64,000 bases of DNA, taken from positions 19,324,205 to 19,388,204 of the forward strand of contig OX387184.1 in NCBI GenBank assembly GCA_947561395.2, in the 5' to 3' direction. The notes below the pieces were generated by a model, which was given only the letters and a program-made list of their open reading frames with translations, did no database searches and had not been told where the DNA came from. Of this stretch, positions 11,199 through 22,372 are shown piece by piece; positions within the stretch are counted from its first letter, which is position 1; the number at the start of each line of letters is the position of its first letter. A program made the translations under genes and the position numbers. This stretch comes from Buxus sempervirens. Taxonomy: Eukaryota > Streptophyta > Magnoliopsida > Buxales > Buxaceae.

Positions 11199-14100
11199 AT
11201 GGAAACTGTTGGATCATCGTCAACAAAAAGAAAACAGCCGCGCAACAATTGGCTACATTTCAGGTAAAGTTTCCTTCACTTATTTATTTGTTTTGTTCTA
11301 CAAGCAAGCATGGAAGCAATCCCATATTTTGGTTTAACTCTTCGTATAAGTTTGAGTATGGTTGTCAACATGCCGGTTACTTTAATTCCTTTTGCATCGT
11401 TGTAATTATTAAGTTATTATTGGCCATGATTTTCCTATTGTTTTTTCAGGGACTACTATGTAAATGAAAGAACAAAGAGACTTATTGAAGGTGAACAAAT
11501 CCGCACGAAGCAGCAGGTAGGAATTATCAATGGTAACGGTTAAGGAAATCATTTATTTTATTTATTTTGCACTTCGTCGATCTTATTCAAATGAATTTAT
11601 CTATTTAGTTATTGCATTTCAGTTATTCGCGGATGCTGCTGAAGCATGGAGGGCAATGAATGAGGCTGAGAAAGAAGAATTTAAGAGAGCGTCACGGCTT
11701 GAGTGGGACGAATACAGGAGGGCTGTGCCACAACCAGGGCCGCGAAAAACACAACAGGTTCGTGAAATGTCATATCTATAATTGAAATTATTGGGGATAA
11801 TTAGTTGAGACTGATATATTCTTTCATTTCACGTTTGTTTTGTGTAGGCTGAGCTACAGACACGTTGGTCACCTGGACGTTTCATTGCGTTCATGTACGC
11901 TATTTCGTTCACCGATTCTCAGGAGCAATGCCTTAGAGAGAGTGGCTTTCAGTGCCTACTGAATTTACACGTGACAAAGCTTAATCGACGACTCTGTCAT
12001 TGGATTGTTCCGAAAGTTGATACTAAGAAGAGATGTATTAAAGTTGGGGAACTGAATATTTTCTTCGACACACACGACATGGAGAGGATAATTGGGTTAC
12101 CCGTACAAGGGATAGATGTTGATACATCTAAATCAGAAATCCCCGATGTGACAGAGTTGTATAGCTTTTACGGGGTACAAAATGGAATCATCCCTATTCA
12201 GAATGTTGAGGATAGCTTGAAGAGTCCAAAGAACAATCATGAGTGGATCCGTTCTTTTGTATTATATTCGTTGACGACCTTAATAAATCCATCTTCAAAG
12301 ATTGACGTGAGTGCATCCTATCTTCCCTTGCTGGTCGATGTAGAGAGGATAGGAAGTTACAATTGGGGAAAGTATCTTTTAGACACATTGATGCATCAGG
12401 TAGCTGAGTTTCAAATGGGCAAACGGAAATGCGTCAATGGGTGCTTATTATTTTTACAGGTACGTATAGTATTTACTAGATGCATTTGGCTTGTTTACTC
12501 TAGCTTATGATTCTGTTTGTGCGTCTACTGATAATTCGATTATTGTTTAGTTTTTGTATTACGATCGGCTGATCGTTGGTCAACCAACACCTTCCACTAC
12601 TCCACGTATGGCAGCGTGGACGGATACATTGATTTTCCAAAGGGAGAAAGATGAAACGGCGCTCGGTGGGTATGGGAAGGGGAAGGTATACATATATAAA
12701 TTTGAGTTGAACTGCTTCGTCACTTGTAGATTTTGTTGTCAATTTTTCAAATAACGCAACATTTGTACGTACTCACTAATATTGTAGGTGGTTGAGCACC
12801 ATGCCGAGAGCCGGGTGCAAGATGAGGCATCAGGCAATGCAGATGAACTAAATATCATTGATCTTGGGCAATTTCGTGGAGATCCAGATCCTGTAAGATT
12901 GGTTTATTTATTTTATTTTATTTTTGTCTTATACCGCACGTTTTCTTATTAAGAACACATCCGCATGTTTTATGATTGGGTGTTGTGTATTCCAGGTAAT
13001 TCAGGGTCATCTTACGAAGATATTGGACACGTATAGGGCGATGCTAAATCACGTGAAGTCAAGGGTAACTGTCAACCCCTCCGATATCCACGTGCCACGT
13101 GAGAGCCCTGATCATATGGATGCTCCCGATTCTCCCATGCCCGATGTCCCTGATGAATCAAGGATGTCACCCTTCCATCATACCACCCACGAGAGCGGGG
13201 ATCATACCGATGCTCTCGACACAGTGGTGTTTGCGGAGGTCCAGACAGATAAAATGCAAGTGGATGAGGTGGAGATAGTTCCTGCTCGAAGCGTCACAGG
13301 GACCGAGGTCACCAAACCTCGAAGAGGGTCACGCAAGAAGTCACGTGGTAAACATTGTCGCACTCCATATATTGGCCATCGCCTCCGTCCTCGATTGGGC
13401 CCAGAAGAAAGCTTAATCCTACGATACGTTCGCAAAAACAAGAAGTCTGAGTAAGATAATATTTCGAAACTAACTTGTAAATGTAATTTATGTATTATAA
13501 TTCGTAGTGAATAATTCCTCCTCGTTTTTGTCAGTGAAATTATATTCAAATTTGATTCCATCTATGCGTCGGCATCTGAATTGGCATGTTTGTTAGACAA
13601 CAAACATTTTAATAGTGTGGTATGCAAATCCTATCTTGTGAATTATATATTGGTTGTTCAATTGTACATGTCATCGCTCAATGGTATTTTTTTTATAAGC
13701 TATCAATGCTTTTGGAGCATGTCTTACAAAGAACCAACAATTGTCGACTACCCGCAAAGTCAGCCGACATTATTGCCCCACATACGTTTGTGTAAGGACT
13801 TCTTTGTATTTTATTTGTTTTTTGTTCAAGGCCAGACTAATGAATAAAATTTCCTTGCATGTATCATGCAGGAGTGGATAATGAATATTAATCGTGGTTC
13901 CACCGAATCCTTGCGTCCTCACTTCGATCCAGGGCGACTTGGATATTCTGTGGTTGCATGCGATCTTGTAAGTTTCTTGTGATGCAATGCAATGTGCCAC
14001 CTTCATCAATTATTTGTTTCAGATTTTTTATACTTTTATCCTTAGCAGTCTGTAATTGGTTTTTTATTTATAAGGTTATCTTACTATACTGTAGATTTTT

Positions 14101-14803
14101 GTTCCCATGCATCGGCGCAATCATTGGTTTCTTTTAGTTTTAAACCTAAAAGAGCGGAGAGTGGATGTGCTTGACTCAATGGATGGGGCGCGTCGTGCGG
14201 GACATCAATCCAGAATTGAAACACAAGTAATTTTGATATTAATGAATTTTTCTCATACCATTTACAATACTTATTATATTGACACTCGCTTCGTCACTTT
14301 TAGATCCAGATGTTGGATAAGATCTTACGTGACTTCGGAGGTGCTGATGAATTTCCACTTTTACAGTGGGAGTTGCAGCAGGTTACGGTCCCACACCAAA
14401 CCAACGGGTAAGCCGTTAGGTTTGTTTCGCTTCATACGTAGGTTTGTTTCGCGTCATACATATGCTAGTTTCTTACAAATGATGTGCTGTTAGGTATGAT
14501 TGTGGTGTTTTTTTGATGAAATTCATGGAGGTGTGGGATGGCAGCACCTTGTCTCCAGCATTTGATCAGGTGCGTATATAAGTTAAATGTTTTTTTATAA
14601 TTATAGTTATCAAGTACGTCGCTAGTAACACACAAGTACGTCTCCTATGAATTCAGAGTAATATCGCACATTGTAGGGATAAGTTCCTTGTTAACTTTGT
14701 TAAGCACCCTTCAAACCAAGTACGGGATATCATTGTTTCTAAGGCAGCAAACACAAGTGAAGAGGCGCGTGAAGAGGAGAGTAGTGAAGGTGAAGAAGCC
14801 TAA
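11199..14803 (+). CDS. HMG-box-like / plant-mobile-type / Ulp1 cysteine protease gene of a transposon
   Basis: Fourteen exons join in frame by GT/AG introns: 11199-11263, 11450-11516, 11623-11757, 11848-12459, 12551-12685, 12788-12892, 12996-13450, 13535-13619, 13700-13789, 13872-13967, 14095-14226, 14304-14407, 14494-14569, 14657-14803 (TAA). Predicted product 767 residues. Residues about 12-85 resemble an HMG box (AEAWRAMNEAEKEEFKRAS). Residues 90-340 match the N-terminal domain common in plant Ulp1-type transposon proteins (GLPVQGIDV; SYNWGKYLLD; GCLLFLQ). A linker rich in charged residues follows (about 375-520). The C-terminal C48 peptidase domain has the full catalytic set: His625 (NHW), Asp642 (LDSM), Gln691 and Cys697 (QTNGYDCGVF). 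Ulp1-family enzymes cut SUMO from substrates, so deSUMOylation in the nucleus is the inferred activity. No lesion was found. The start is the first ATG giving the HMG-like exon. Confidence 0.75.
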
Positions 14804-15327
14804 GAGGTAAGACCTATCTGTCACATGTTCAATAACAAGGTTATTTGAAACTAATAACACTCAGGTGCGTACTTTTCATTGTTTATTTGCAAGATTCACA
14901 ACTCCGGCATTCGTGGCTTGATAGCAAGGTGAAGAAGCTGAAGGCCATCTTAAACATCAACGTACAACGGACGATTGTACATTAAATTATTTGTACATTA
15001 AAATTGTACATACACATCAAATTGTACAACGGAAGATGGTTGTAGAATTAAATTGTACATGAAATTGTTTGTGAGAGGAAGACAATTGTAAATTTACAAT
15101 ATTATCAATCTCTTTTTTAAGTTACTTCCTTCTACTGTGATGACAGGTCTTTTCTCCGTTCTTACAATTGTAAATTTACAATTTACAATATTATCAATCT
15201 CTTTTTTAAATTTAAACTCTTAAGACATTTTAGAAAAGACCTACTTAATTAGTTACATCCACAATTGGTCGACCAATTTGCTCTTTTAATTTCGTTGAAA
15301 AAATAAATTATAGAAGAGATAATCGAT
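14804..15327. other. 3' region of the Ulp1 gene, non-coding
   Basis: AT-rich. A block 'ttgtaaatttacaatattatcaatctc' type sequence occurs twice (about 15087 and 15168), each holding the palindrome gtaaatttac, and the stretch 'attaaattgtacat'-like repeats occur near 14980-15060. It probably contains the polyadenylation region of the upstream gene. No ORF of note. Confidence 0.45.
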
Positions 15328-16045
15328 GTCCAACCATGCCTAGTTACAAGTCAAACCATGCCTAATTACAAGTCAAACCATGCCTAGGTACAAGTCAAAC
15401 CATGCCTAGGTACAAGTCCAACCATGCCTAGGTACAAGTCAAACCATGCCTAGGTACAAGTCCAACCATGCCTAGTTACAAGTCAAACCATGCCTAGGTA
15501 CAAGTCAAACCATGCCTAGGTACAAGTCCAACCATGCCTAGTTACAAGTCAAACCATGCCTAGGTACAAGTCAAACCATGCCTAGGTACAAGTCCAACCA
15601 TGATTAGTTACAAGTCAAACCATGCCTGGGTACAAGTCAAACCATGCCTAGTTACAAGTCAAACCATGCCTGGTTACAAGTCAAACCATGCCTAGGTACA
15701 AGTCCAACCATGCCTAGTTACAAGTCAAGCCATGCCTAGGTACAAGTCAAGCCATGCCTAGGTACAAGTCAAGCCATGCCTAGTTACAAGTCAAGCCATG
15801 CCTAGTTACAAGTCCAACCATGCCTAGTTACAAGTCAAACCATGCCTGGTTACAAGTCAAACCATGCCTAGGTACAAGTCAAACCATGCCTAGTTACAAG
15901 TCCAACCATGCCTAGGTACAAGTCAAACCATGCCTAGGTACAAGTCCAACCATGCCTAGTTACAAGTCCAACCATGCATGCCTAATTACAAGTCAAACCA
16001 TGCCTAGTTACAAGTCAAACCATGCCTAGTTACAAGTCCATCCAT
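15328..16045. repeat. 22 bp minisatellite, about 32 copies
   Basis: Tandem array with consensus unit ccatgcctaggtacaagtcaaa (22 bp shown as its core: catgcctaggtacaagtc). Three positions vary between units: tagT/tagG, tcAaacc/tcCaacc, and tcaaAcc/tcaaGcc. The variants recur in a patterned order, suggesting amplification of multi-unit blocks. A single irregular unit with a doubled 'catgcatg' lies near 15974. Confidence 0.95.
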
Positions 16046-16083
16046 GGCAGGGACAACGTATGAGGTTATAACATTTTACAAGT

Positions 16084-16425
16084 ACGACGCTTTAGGTGCG
16101 CTTTCACGCCGCTCGAGCATCAAGACTAACTTAACATTTAACAAAACCCAGAGACATTTTAGAGTGACGCTCTACGCGCGACTTAGAGCTGCTCGAGCGT
16201 CAAACGTGCCATGCGCAAACCCAGAACACTCTAAGTATGGCGCTTTCGGGGAGATTTCGGGCGGCTCAAGCGGCAAGACTAAATTAAAAAACCCAGAGAA
16301 CCCAAGAGTGACGCTCTCGGCGAGACTTCGGACCGCTCGAGCGTCAAGGCAAAATTGCAAAAACCCACAGAGAACCCGAGAGTGACGCTCTGCGCGCGAC
16401 TTAGAGCCGCTCGAGCGTCAAGCCG
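16084..16425. repeat. GC-rich tandem array, about five units of 70-78 bp
   Basis: Five diverged copies begin near 16085, 16163, 16239, 16312 and 16383. Each has a block like gacgctctgcgcgcgactta followed by gctcgagcgtcaa; the outer parts of each block are complementary (gacgct...agcgtc), giving an imperfect inverted repeat per unit. GC content is far above the surroundings. It lies upstream of the leader exon of the next ORF and may act as a subterminal or promoter-proximal array. Confidence 0.8.
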
Positions 16426-16594
16426 TAAATTTTAAAAAAATATACGTCGACAACTTAAAAGCCCTGCGATCCCTTCTTTTTGGTATTTTCTCCTTGTTGC
16501 GACCATCACCACCCCGTCCACTACTCCAAGTCGATTTGCCAGGCATTTGCAACGTTGTGCTTCAGATTGGATCCAGGGATTTCGTTCGCCTAAG

Positions 16595-16827
16595 GTATGT
16601 GGAGACAATAGGAGTTTCACATTTCTCTTGAAACAATATTTCGTTCGCCCATTATTTCGTTCACATTTCCATGTTTTATTTTAGGATTTCATTTAGGATG
16701 GTTTATACATTGAAGAAAATGCCTCTTGTCGTTTTTTCATCACACTTCTTAACCGATTTCATCTTATTTAACCATTGACTCTTGTCGTTTATGCATTGGG
16801 TGTATTTTGGGAGTTCGTTTTTAAACG

Positions 16828-16877
<50 letters not shown>

Positions 16878-16965
16878 ATATTTCCTTTCTCCTTCTTCCA
16901 TTGCTTGAATATGTGCATCTCAACCTTTCTTTTCATCGCGATCTAATACTATACTGTTAATGCAG
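16595..16965 (+). other. Leader intron with AT microsatellite
   Basis: A donor (aag|gtatgt, 16595) and acceptor (aatgcag, ending 16965) bracket an intron immediately before the ATG of the next ORF. The exon upstream (ends 16594) seems to be untranslated. The intron contains an (AT)n run at about 16831-16871. Confidence 0.5.
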
Positions 16966-18102
16966 ATGCCTAAAAAACGCACCCGAGGGTCTACGTCTAA
17001 CGTACAACCTCATGATTTTGATACCGAATATTTTATTGACCGCCATGCGCAAATGAGGTTTCGTCAATACCTGCACAACCGGAGTCTCCTGTTAGAGCGG
17101 GAGGTAATAATCCGCGAGCTTGATCCCGAGATTACTTCAGTTTTTACTTCTAGCGGTTGGGAGCCTTTGCTCACAAATCTTCCTGCACCCCAAGCCATCC
17201 TTGTTCGGGTGTTCTATGCAAACGTGTATGATTGGTCCCTTACCCCTCCCAGATTCAAAGTGTATTTTCGTGGTCGAACAATTTCCATCACCCCTGGTAT
17301 CATCTCTGAGATATTAGGGATACCAAGAGTGCCTGAGCCTCGATATCCTTACCATGAGACAGAAACCCCTTCACCTACTGGTATGGCATCGTTTGTGTTA
17401 GGCAGTACTACCCCTTTCTATGGAACACATCTAGTGATTGATAATATTCCAACTCATCGGTCGGTTGTTCTTCGGATTATGAGCACCAACATATGCCCAG
17501 TAGCTCATTAACATACCCTCCCACTCCAGAGACTTAGCTTCTTTTATGCATTACTCCAAGGTCATTCAATAGACCTTCCTTCTCAAATGATTCGTTCCAT
17601 GCTACACATTATAATGCACTTCAAACGGAAGCGGAAACTTATATTTCCTTGCCTCATTACCCGACTCATGCAAGGACTTGACGTAATAATCCCAGAAATT
17701 GAGCGACCTCTAGTGCTTCCACCGCCTATTGGGCCTACGACCGTAGCACAGAGTGTTGCGCATGCTAATACTGCTACTCAGGCTGGTGCCCTTCGTCCAC
17801 GGCGTCAATTATCTTCCCAGGCTGGAACCTCTCATTCTGGTTCATCTTTGGCTGCTCCTTCATTTGATCCACCTGCCGTTATGGATTATTTGTCAAGGAT
17901 TTATGAAGTCCAGCAACAATCGCGCGCAGAAGTGGCGCTGATCCGGTCGACCCAAGAGACGCAAAGCCGGCAGCTTGCAGAGATACAGGGAGCAGTGTCG
18001 CAACTTCAACTGCACTTTAACCAGGAGCAAGAGGACGAAGAGGGGGAGGAAGACGAGGATGATGACGAGGATGATGACGATGAAGAACGTGAGGCAGACT
18101 GA
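16966..18102 (+). pseudogene. Putative plant transposon protein, one in-frame stop
   Basis: One frame runs 379 codons from ATG 16966 to TGA 18102 and is broken only by TAA at 17509-17511 (codon 182). Residues about 15-230 resemble the 'putative plant transposon protein' domain found in many plant mobile-element ORFs (motifs VFYANVYDW, VYFRGRTISITPGIISEILGI, then after the stop LSFFYALLQGHSIDLPSQMI). The C-terminal part has a Pro/Ser/Thr-rich linker, a probable coiled coil (about 300-345) and a strongly acidic tail of Asp/Glu. Its function is unknown; capsid-like or DNA-associated roles are only guesses. The ATG follows a splice acceptor. It converges on the transposase gene, with about 400 bp between the two ends. 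Confidence 0.65.
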
Positions 18103-18503
18103 AGCAAGGAGGGGAGCTGAAATTTTAGTATTTTGTCGTAGCCTTGAACTATATTTTGTGTACAAACGTTGTATTTGTTTTATATGTATTTAAGGTTGTA
18201 CCCATTAGTGGCTTGCACTCTTCAAAATTTAGCACACTAATTGTGCTCCTTATTCCAATGTTTTGGAGTTACGATTTTTATTTTGCTTACTTTCTTCGAA
18301 ATGGATATGGTGTTTCATTTAACATACGTTCACTTAGGGAAATTAGCGTTTCTTCTTGGCAAGACATTGATTCGTAATATTCGGGAGTATTAATCAATTG
18401 CTATAACTATTCACTTCTTTAAGTGAATCACAACCTATTTTAAAACAAAGATTCAATACATAATTCCACAAATTTGAAGTAAAGAAATTAAGTATCCCAA
18501 CAA

Positions 18504-21500
18504 TCAAGGAGCCTTGTTTGCAGCTTCTGCTGCTGCTTTCTCTGCTTCGAGCTCAGTAACAGTTGCATCAATTGCCGTCTCATCAAGCTGTTGCAGTCCC
18601 TTATCTTTTGTCATCACAGCAATTTCTATGTGTTTTCCCCCACTCTCAACAACCTAAATGCAATATAACAAAATCATGTTCAAAATATAGATTAGACACT
18701 GTGCATTGGGAACAAATCATGTTTTCTGGATCAATAAGTTAGCAAGCATTCCTTTAGTTTAAAATATAGATTAAACAATTTGCACGTGAAATAATTTATA
18801 ATAAAACAATTCAATTACCTGTTTGCGACCTTCAAACGTTTCTATATGGTTGAGATCCAACAGGAGATAAATACGTCTGAAGAAAAAAGTGTTGCGTTAA
18901 ATACATGTGATATTATGAAAAAAAACTCAACAACTTACAGTATTCGCACCTGCAACAATTGAGTAAAAAATTTAACACATTGGCGAAGGGAATCCCGGCT
19001 GCATTGAGATGAGTCATACGTGCTTGGTGTCGAGCCATTAGTGTGTTCATCCACACTGCTTTCTACCCCACGCATATATCGTAACGGTTGCTGTACAACG
19101 CACAAACTATCCAACATAAATAATCCGCCACAATTGTAGAAAGTGAATCAAAAATTAAAGACAGCAAATACCTGAATGCAAAGAGTATATGGATTCAAAT
19201 GGACATCGGATGGGATCATCAATAGCTCATTTCCAAATGGAGCCGATGGAACAGTATGATTGACAATAGGAGTTGCATTGGAACAGGTACCAACTTCAAA
19301 GTTCGAACGTTTACCCTTTGTTCCGCTTTTATGGTTCTGTTTGATAGCATCTATATGCAACGGGCTCCCAGAATATTCTGATCTTTTGGATCTCTTCCTG
19401 ATGGCTTTATTGAGTGCTCCTGGAATTCGACGCACACTTGTTCCTGCACGACCACCCTTATCCTTCTTCCGAATACCTTTCACTTTAGAAAGTACATCTT
19501 CTATCAAAGCTCCGTCATTAGAAGTATGATTGTCAGTAGCACCGCCCGTGCTTAATCCCTCAGTGCCGCCTACAACGTAGTCAGCCGCTGTATTTTGGGA
19601 GCCGGCTGTACTATATGTTGCGCTGGGATGGTTTTGAGATTGATTTTCCAATGTTTTGCCAATTGCAATTGTACGGACTCCGTCTTTTAACTTATTTGCC
19701 AATTCCACAGCATGCTCATACGACTCCCGGTATTGTGCAGCTTGCTTTATAATCTGCATATACATATAACATAGATCTTTGTATCTTTTGGTTGTTTCGA
19801 CTTTAGGATCATTCTCCTCCATTGATCCCTCGGTTCGTGGCAAAATATCCAAGTTCTTCGCATCCCTTGTCCATCGCTTCATGATGTAATGCTTTGGGAT
19901 ATGTGTGATTCCATTTACTAGCAACACAATAAGGACATGGCAACACAGTAGTCCCGCGTACTCATATTTCTTGCAACTACACTTAACGGTGACAGTCGAA
20001 GATTCAAATGTAACTGTGTGCTCTCTACGCCGACGCTCAAGATTATTAACAACCTTATACTCTGAAAGTGTGCCAATCTCACCACATTTGCAGGGGACAC
20101 AGTTCATGACATTGTATGCCTCTTTCTTAACCTTCTCAAAAATTGACATTGTGTATATCATCTTGACACTATCTAACATCATACTTGGAGCCTCAATAAC
20201 TGGAACAGTAGTAAGCATTTTGCAATCTGCTTTCAACTCCTCATACCTTCTATCCTCTAGTAATCTGTCAAAATGCCACAGGAACCGCATAAATTCTTTC
20301 TGACTTTGCAAATGCTTCTTCAAGTTTGCATTCATGCTTTCAAACCTTTGTGTGGTGCTCATCTCAGCAGAAAACGTATTCCTACCGTATGCCAATGACC
20401 ATTTCTCTCTCTCAACAAATCTTGCCTGCAACCAACTATTGTCAGACAGATTATATTTGGTAATCATCGCATTCCACGCATCCACAAACTCATCTTCATT
20501 CTCATACTCGTACACACATCGTGAAAATTCATTTGCAAAAGATTTCTCACGATTAAGCACATCACTTAGATGTTTTGCCGCATTCTGAAACATGTGCCAC
20601 ACACAAAAACGATGATACGTTCTTGGTAATACATAAGCAATTGCACTTTTCATTGCTTGATCATGATCAGTGAGAAGTGTTCTTGGTTCTTTCCCAGACA
20701 TAGCTGTAACAAATGTTTTGAAGAGCCAGCAAAACGTCGGTATTGTTTCATCATAAAGTAAGGCTGCTCCAAAGACAATACTTTGTCTATGATGATTTAC
20801 CCCAACAAATAATCCAAAAATACGGCCCTCCTTATTCGTCTTATACGTTGTATCGAAACATACAACGTCACCGAAAGCCTTATAATCCTCTATCATTCCT
20901 CCATCCGCCCAAAAAAGACTTGTTATCAGATCTTCGGTGTCGAGCTCAATAGAATAGAAAAATGATTGATCCTCTACCTGCCTCTTAACAAAATATTGAA
21001 TCAAGGCCCCTGCCTGCCCAGCTTCTATGGCAGTCGTGCGTTTCGAACGCAAATAGTTTTGACAATCCGCATGCATAAATCCAAGAGTATCAACACCCCC
21101 AACTTCTCTTTGCATAAGTTCTACAATTGCTTTCGGAGCAATTCCTGTTTTATCTGCTAAATCGATTTCCGTAGCCTAGATCTCACTTACTTGCCTATGA
21201 GATCTTAACATATGAGCCATCTTAGGCAAAAGTAACTGATGATTATGCTTTGGTTCAAATTGCGACACCACAAATTTTCTCTCGCCATTCATCAAAATCC
21301 TCAATCGTGCCATACAACAAATCCTGGTCTCAGCATGGTGCTTTTGAACTTCCGTATCTCTTTTATCATGTCGCCGATGACCTTCTCTTGAACAGCAAAA
21401 AATTCTATCAAAAATGACTCCTGTATCCTTTCTTCTGTGAACTGTATCTCTTCTAATATCAAACCCAATGCTTCTGGCATATTCCTTATAAAATCTAAAA

Positions 21501-21652
21501 CCGTCCTCTTCAGTGGCAAAAACCATGCCAACCATCGGTATCAACTCATTTTTACAGCTCAATTCTATAACGTCACATTGGTCAACCAAATGAGCGTTGA
21601 TGTCTGCAATGCCATTTATTGGCTCAGACATCATTTGACTCCCATTTTCCAT
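18504..21652 (-). pseudogene. FAR1-type Mutator-like transposase, one in-frame amber codon
   Basis: Four coding exons on the minus strand: 21652-19172, 19090-18939, 18876-18819, 18653-18504 (TGA); 946 codons. Codon 159 (21178-21176) is TAG within a conserved segment (VSEI*ATEIDLAD), where relatives usually have Gln. Domains: FAR1 DNA-binding domain at about 45-150 with Cys/His pairs, MULE transposase with Asp267 (CFDTTY), Asp329 (LLTDHD) and Glu437 (TTQRFES), and SWIM zinc finger (CSCKKY...LLCCH) near 565-590. The C-terminal tail has low complexity and a coiled-coil-like end. FAR1/FHY3 regulators descend from such transposases; the position inside terminal inverted repeats favours a transposase. 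An intron in the leader is likely (21747-21655). The single stop probably inactivates it unless read through. Confidence 0.8.
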
Positions 21653-21799
21653 ATCTGAACAAAATTGGTTTCGATGTGAAACGTGGGTTCAAGAATAAAA
21701 TAAAACAAAATGAACAAGGAAAAACGAGTAGCATAGGACGAACTTACCACGATTTGCAAAAGACGTAGAGGTAGAATAAGGCTCAGAAATCTTCATCCC

Positions 21800-22190
21800 G
21801 ATTGAAATTAGTTGTCCAATAAAGTGGCAACAAAATATTTTTGGAGCAGAGGTAGAAGCAGGTCTCAGTCGTGCCTTAGTTGTGCAGAAAATGCAGAGGT
21901 TGAAGAAGGCGGGAAATATTTTTACAAAACTTACCGCTGAACGAGATCAAGCTCTCAGTCGCACCTTCGTTCTCTCTTGATTTTCATTTATCGCGATTGA
22001 AATTAGTTGTGTAATGAAGTGGCAACAAAATATTTTTTCAGCAGAGGTAGAAGCAGTTCTTAATCGTGCCTTAGTTGTGCATCAAACGCACAGGTTGAAG
22101 AAGGTGGGAAATTTTTTTTAGAAAAGTTGCCGCTTGAACGAGACGAAGGTCGCAGTCGCGCCTTCGTTCTCCTCTCATTTTCGTTTGGAC
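21800..22190 (-). repeat. Two tandem 195 bp units upstream of the transposase
   Basis: A unit starting gattgaaattagttgt at 21800 recurs at 21995 with about 10% differences. It lies between the terminal inverted repeat and the transposase leader, so it probably contains or duplicates the transposase promoter. Confidence 0.8.
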
Positions 22191-22267
22191 CAACTGGACG
22201 AATGGGTCGATTGGTCGATCGGTTCGTCACCTGGTCGATTGGTTCGTGTTGGACCATTTTTAAAAAC

Positions 22268-22306
22268 GATGAGAAGGTCTCGTGAGGCGCACGAGACCTT
22301 CTCATC
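22268..22306. repeat. Right terminal hairpin of the Mutator-like element
   Basis: Perfect 17 bp inverted repeat: arm GATGAGAAGGTCTCGTG (22268-22284), 5 base loop, complementary arm 22290-22306. Compared with the left hairpin, one base differs in each arm at the paired position, so pairing is kept. Confidence 0.85.
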
Positions 22307-22372
22307 CATGCGGCATCCCTCGATTGGAGCCGTAAAATTGCCGTAGAGAGGCATGCCGTAGAGGAAATGGAC

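Larger units (their letters stand above)
8402..22372. mobile_element. Composite Mutator-like element, about 14 kb
   Basis: The outer boundaries are inverted repeats: 8402-8510 matches the reverse complement of about 22262-22372, sharing gtccatttcctctacggcat and then a hairpin block. Between them lie a FAR1/MULE transposase (minus strand), an HMG-box/Ulp1 gene and a plant-transposon-protein ORF (both plus). Large plant Mutator-like elements carrying Ulp1-like protease genes are known (the Kaonashi type in Arabidopsis). I could not find an exact 9-11 bp target duplication, so the ends are provisional, and the minisatellite/ORF block 15328-18102 could be a nested insertion. Confidence 0.6.

Noticed and set aside
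13202-13561. 119-residue minus-strand ORF opposite the Ulp1 gene
   Set aside because: The plus frame here joins in phase to both neighbouring exons; the minus frame has no motif.
15328-16045. CRISPR-like array of short repeats
   Set aside because: The units are contiguous 22 bp tandem copies with no unique spacers and lie in a plant transposon, so this is a minisatellite.
21176-21196. A very short intron (gtaagt to tag) removing the transposase amber codon
   Set aside because: A donor-like gtaagt precedes the stop and a tag acceptor coincides with it, but the intron would be only about 16 bases, too short for plant splicing; a nonsense codon is simpler.
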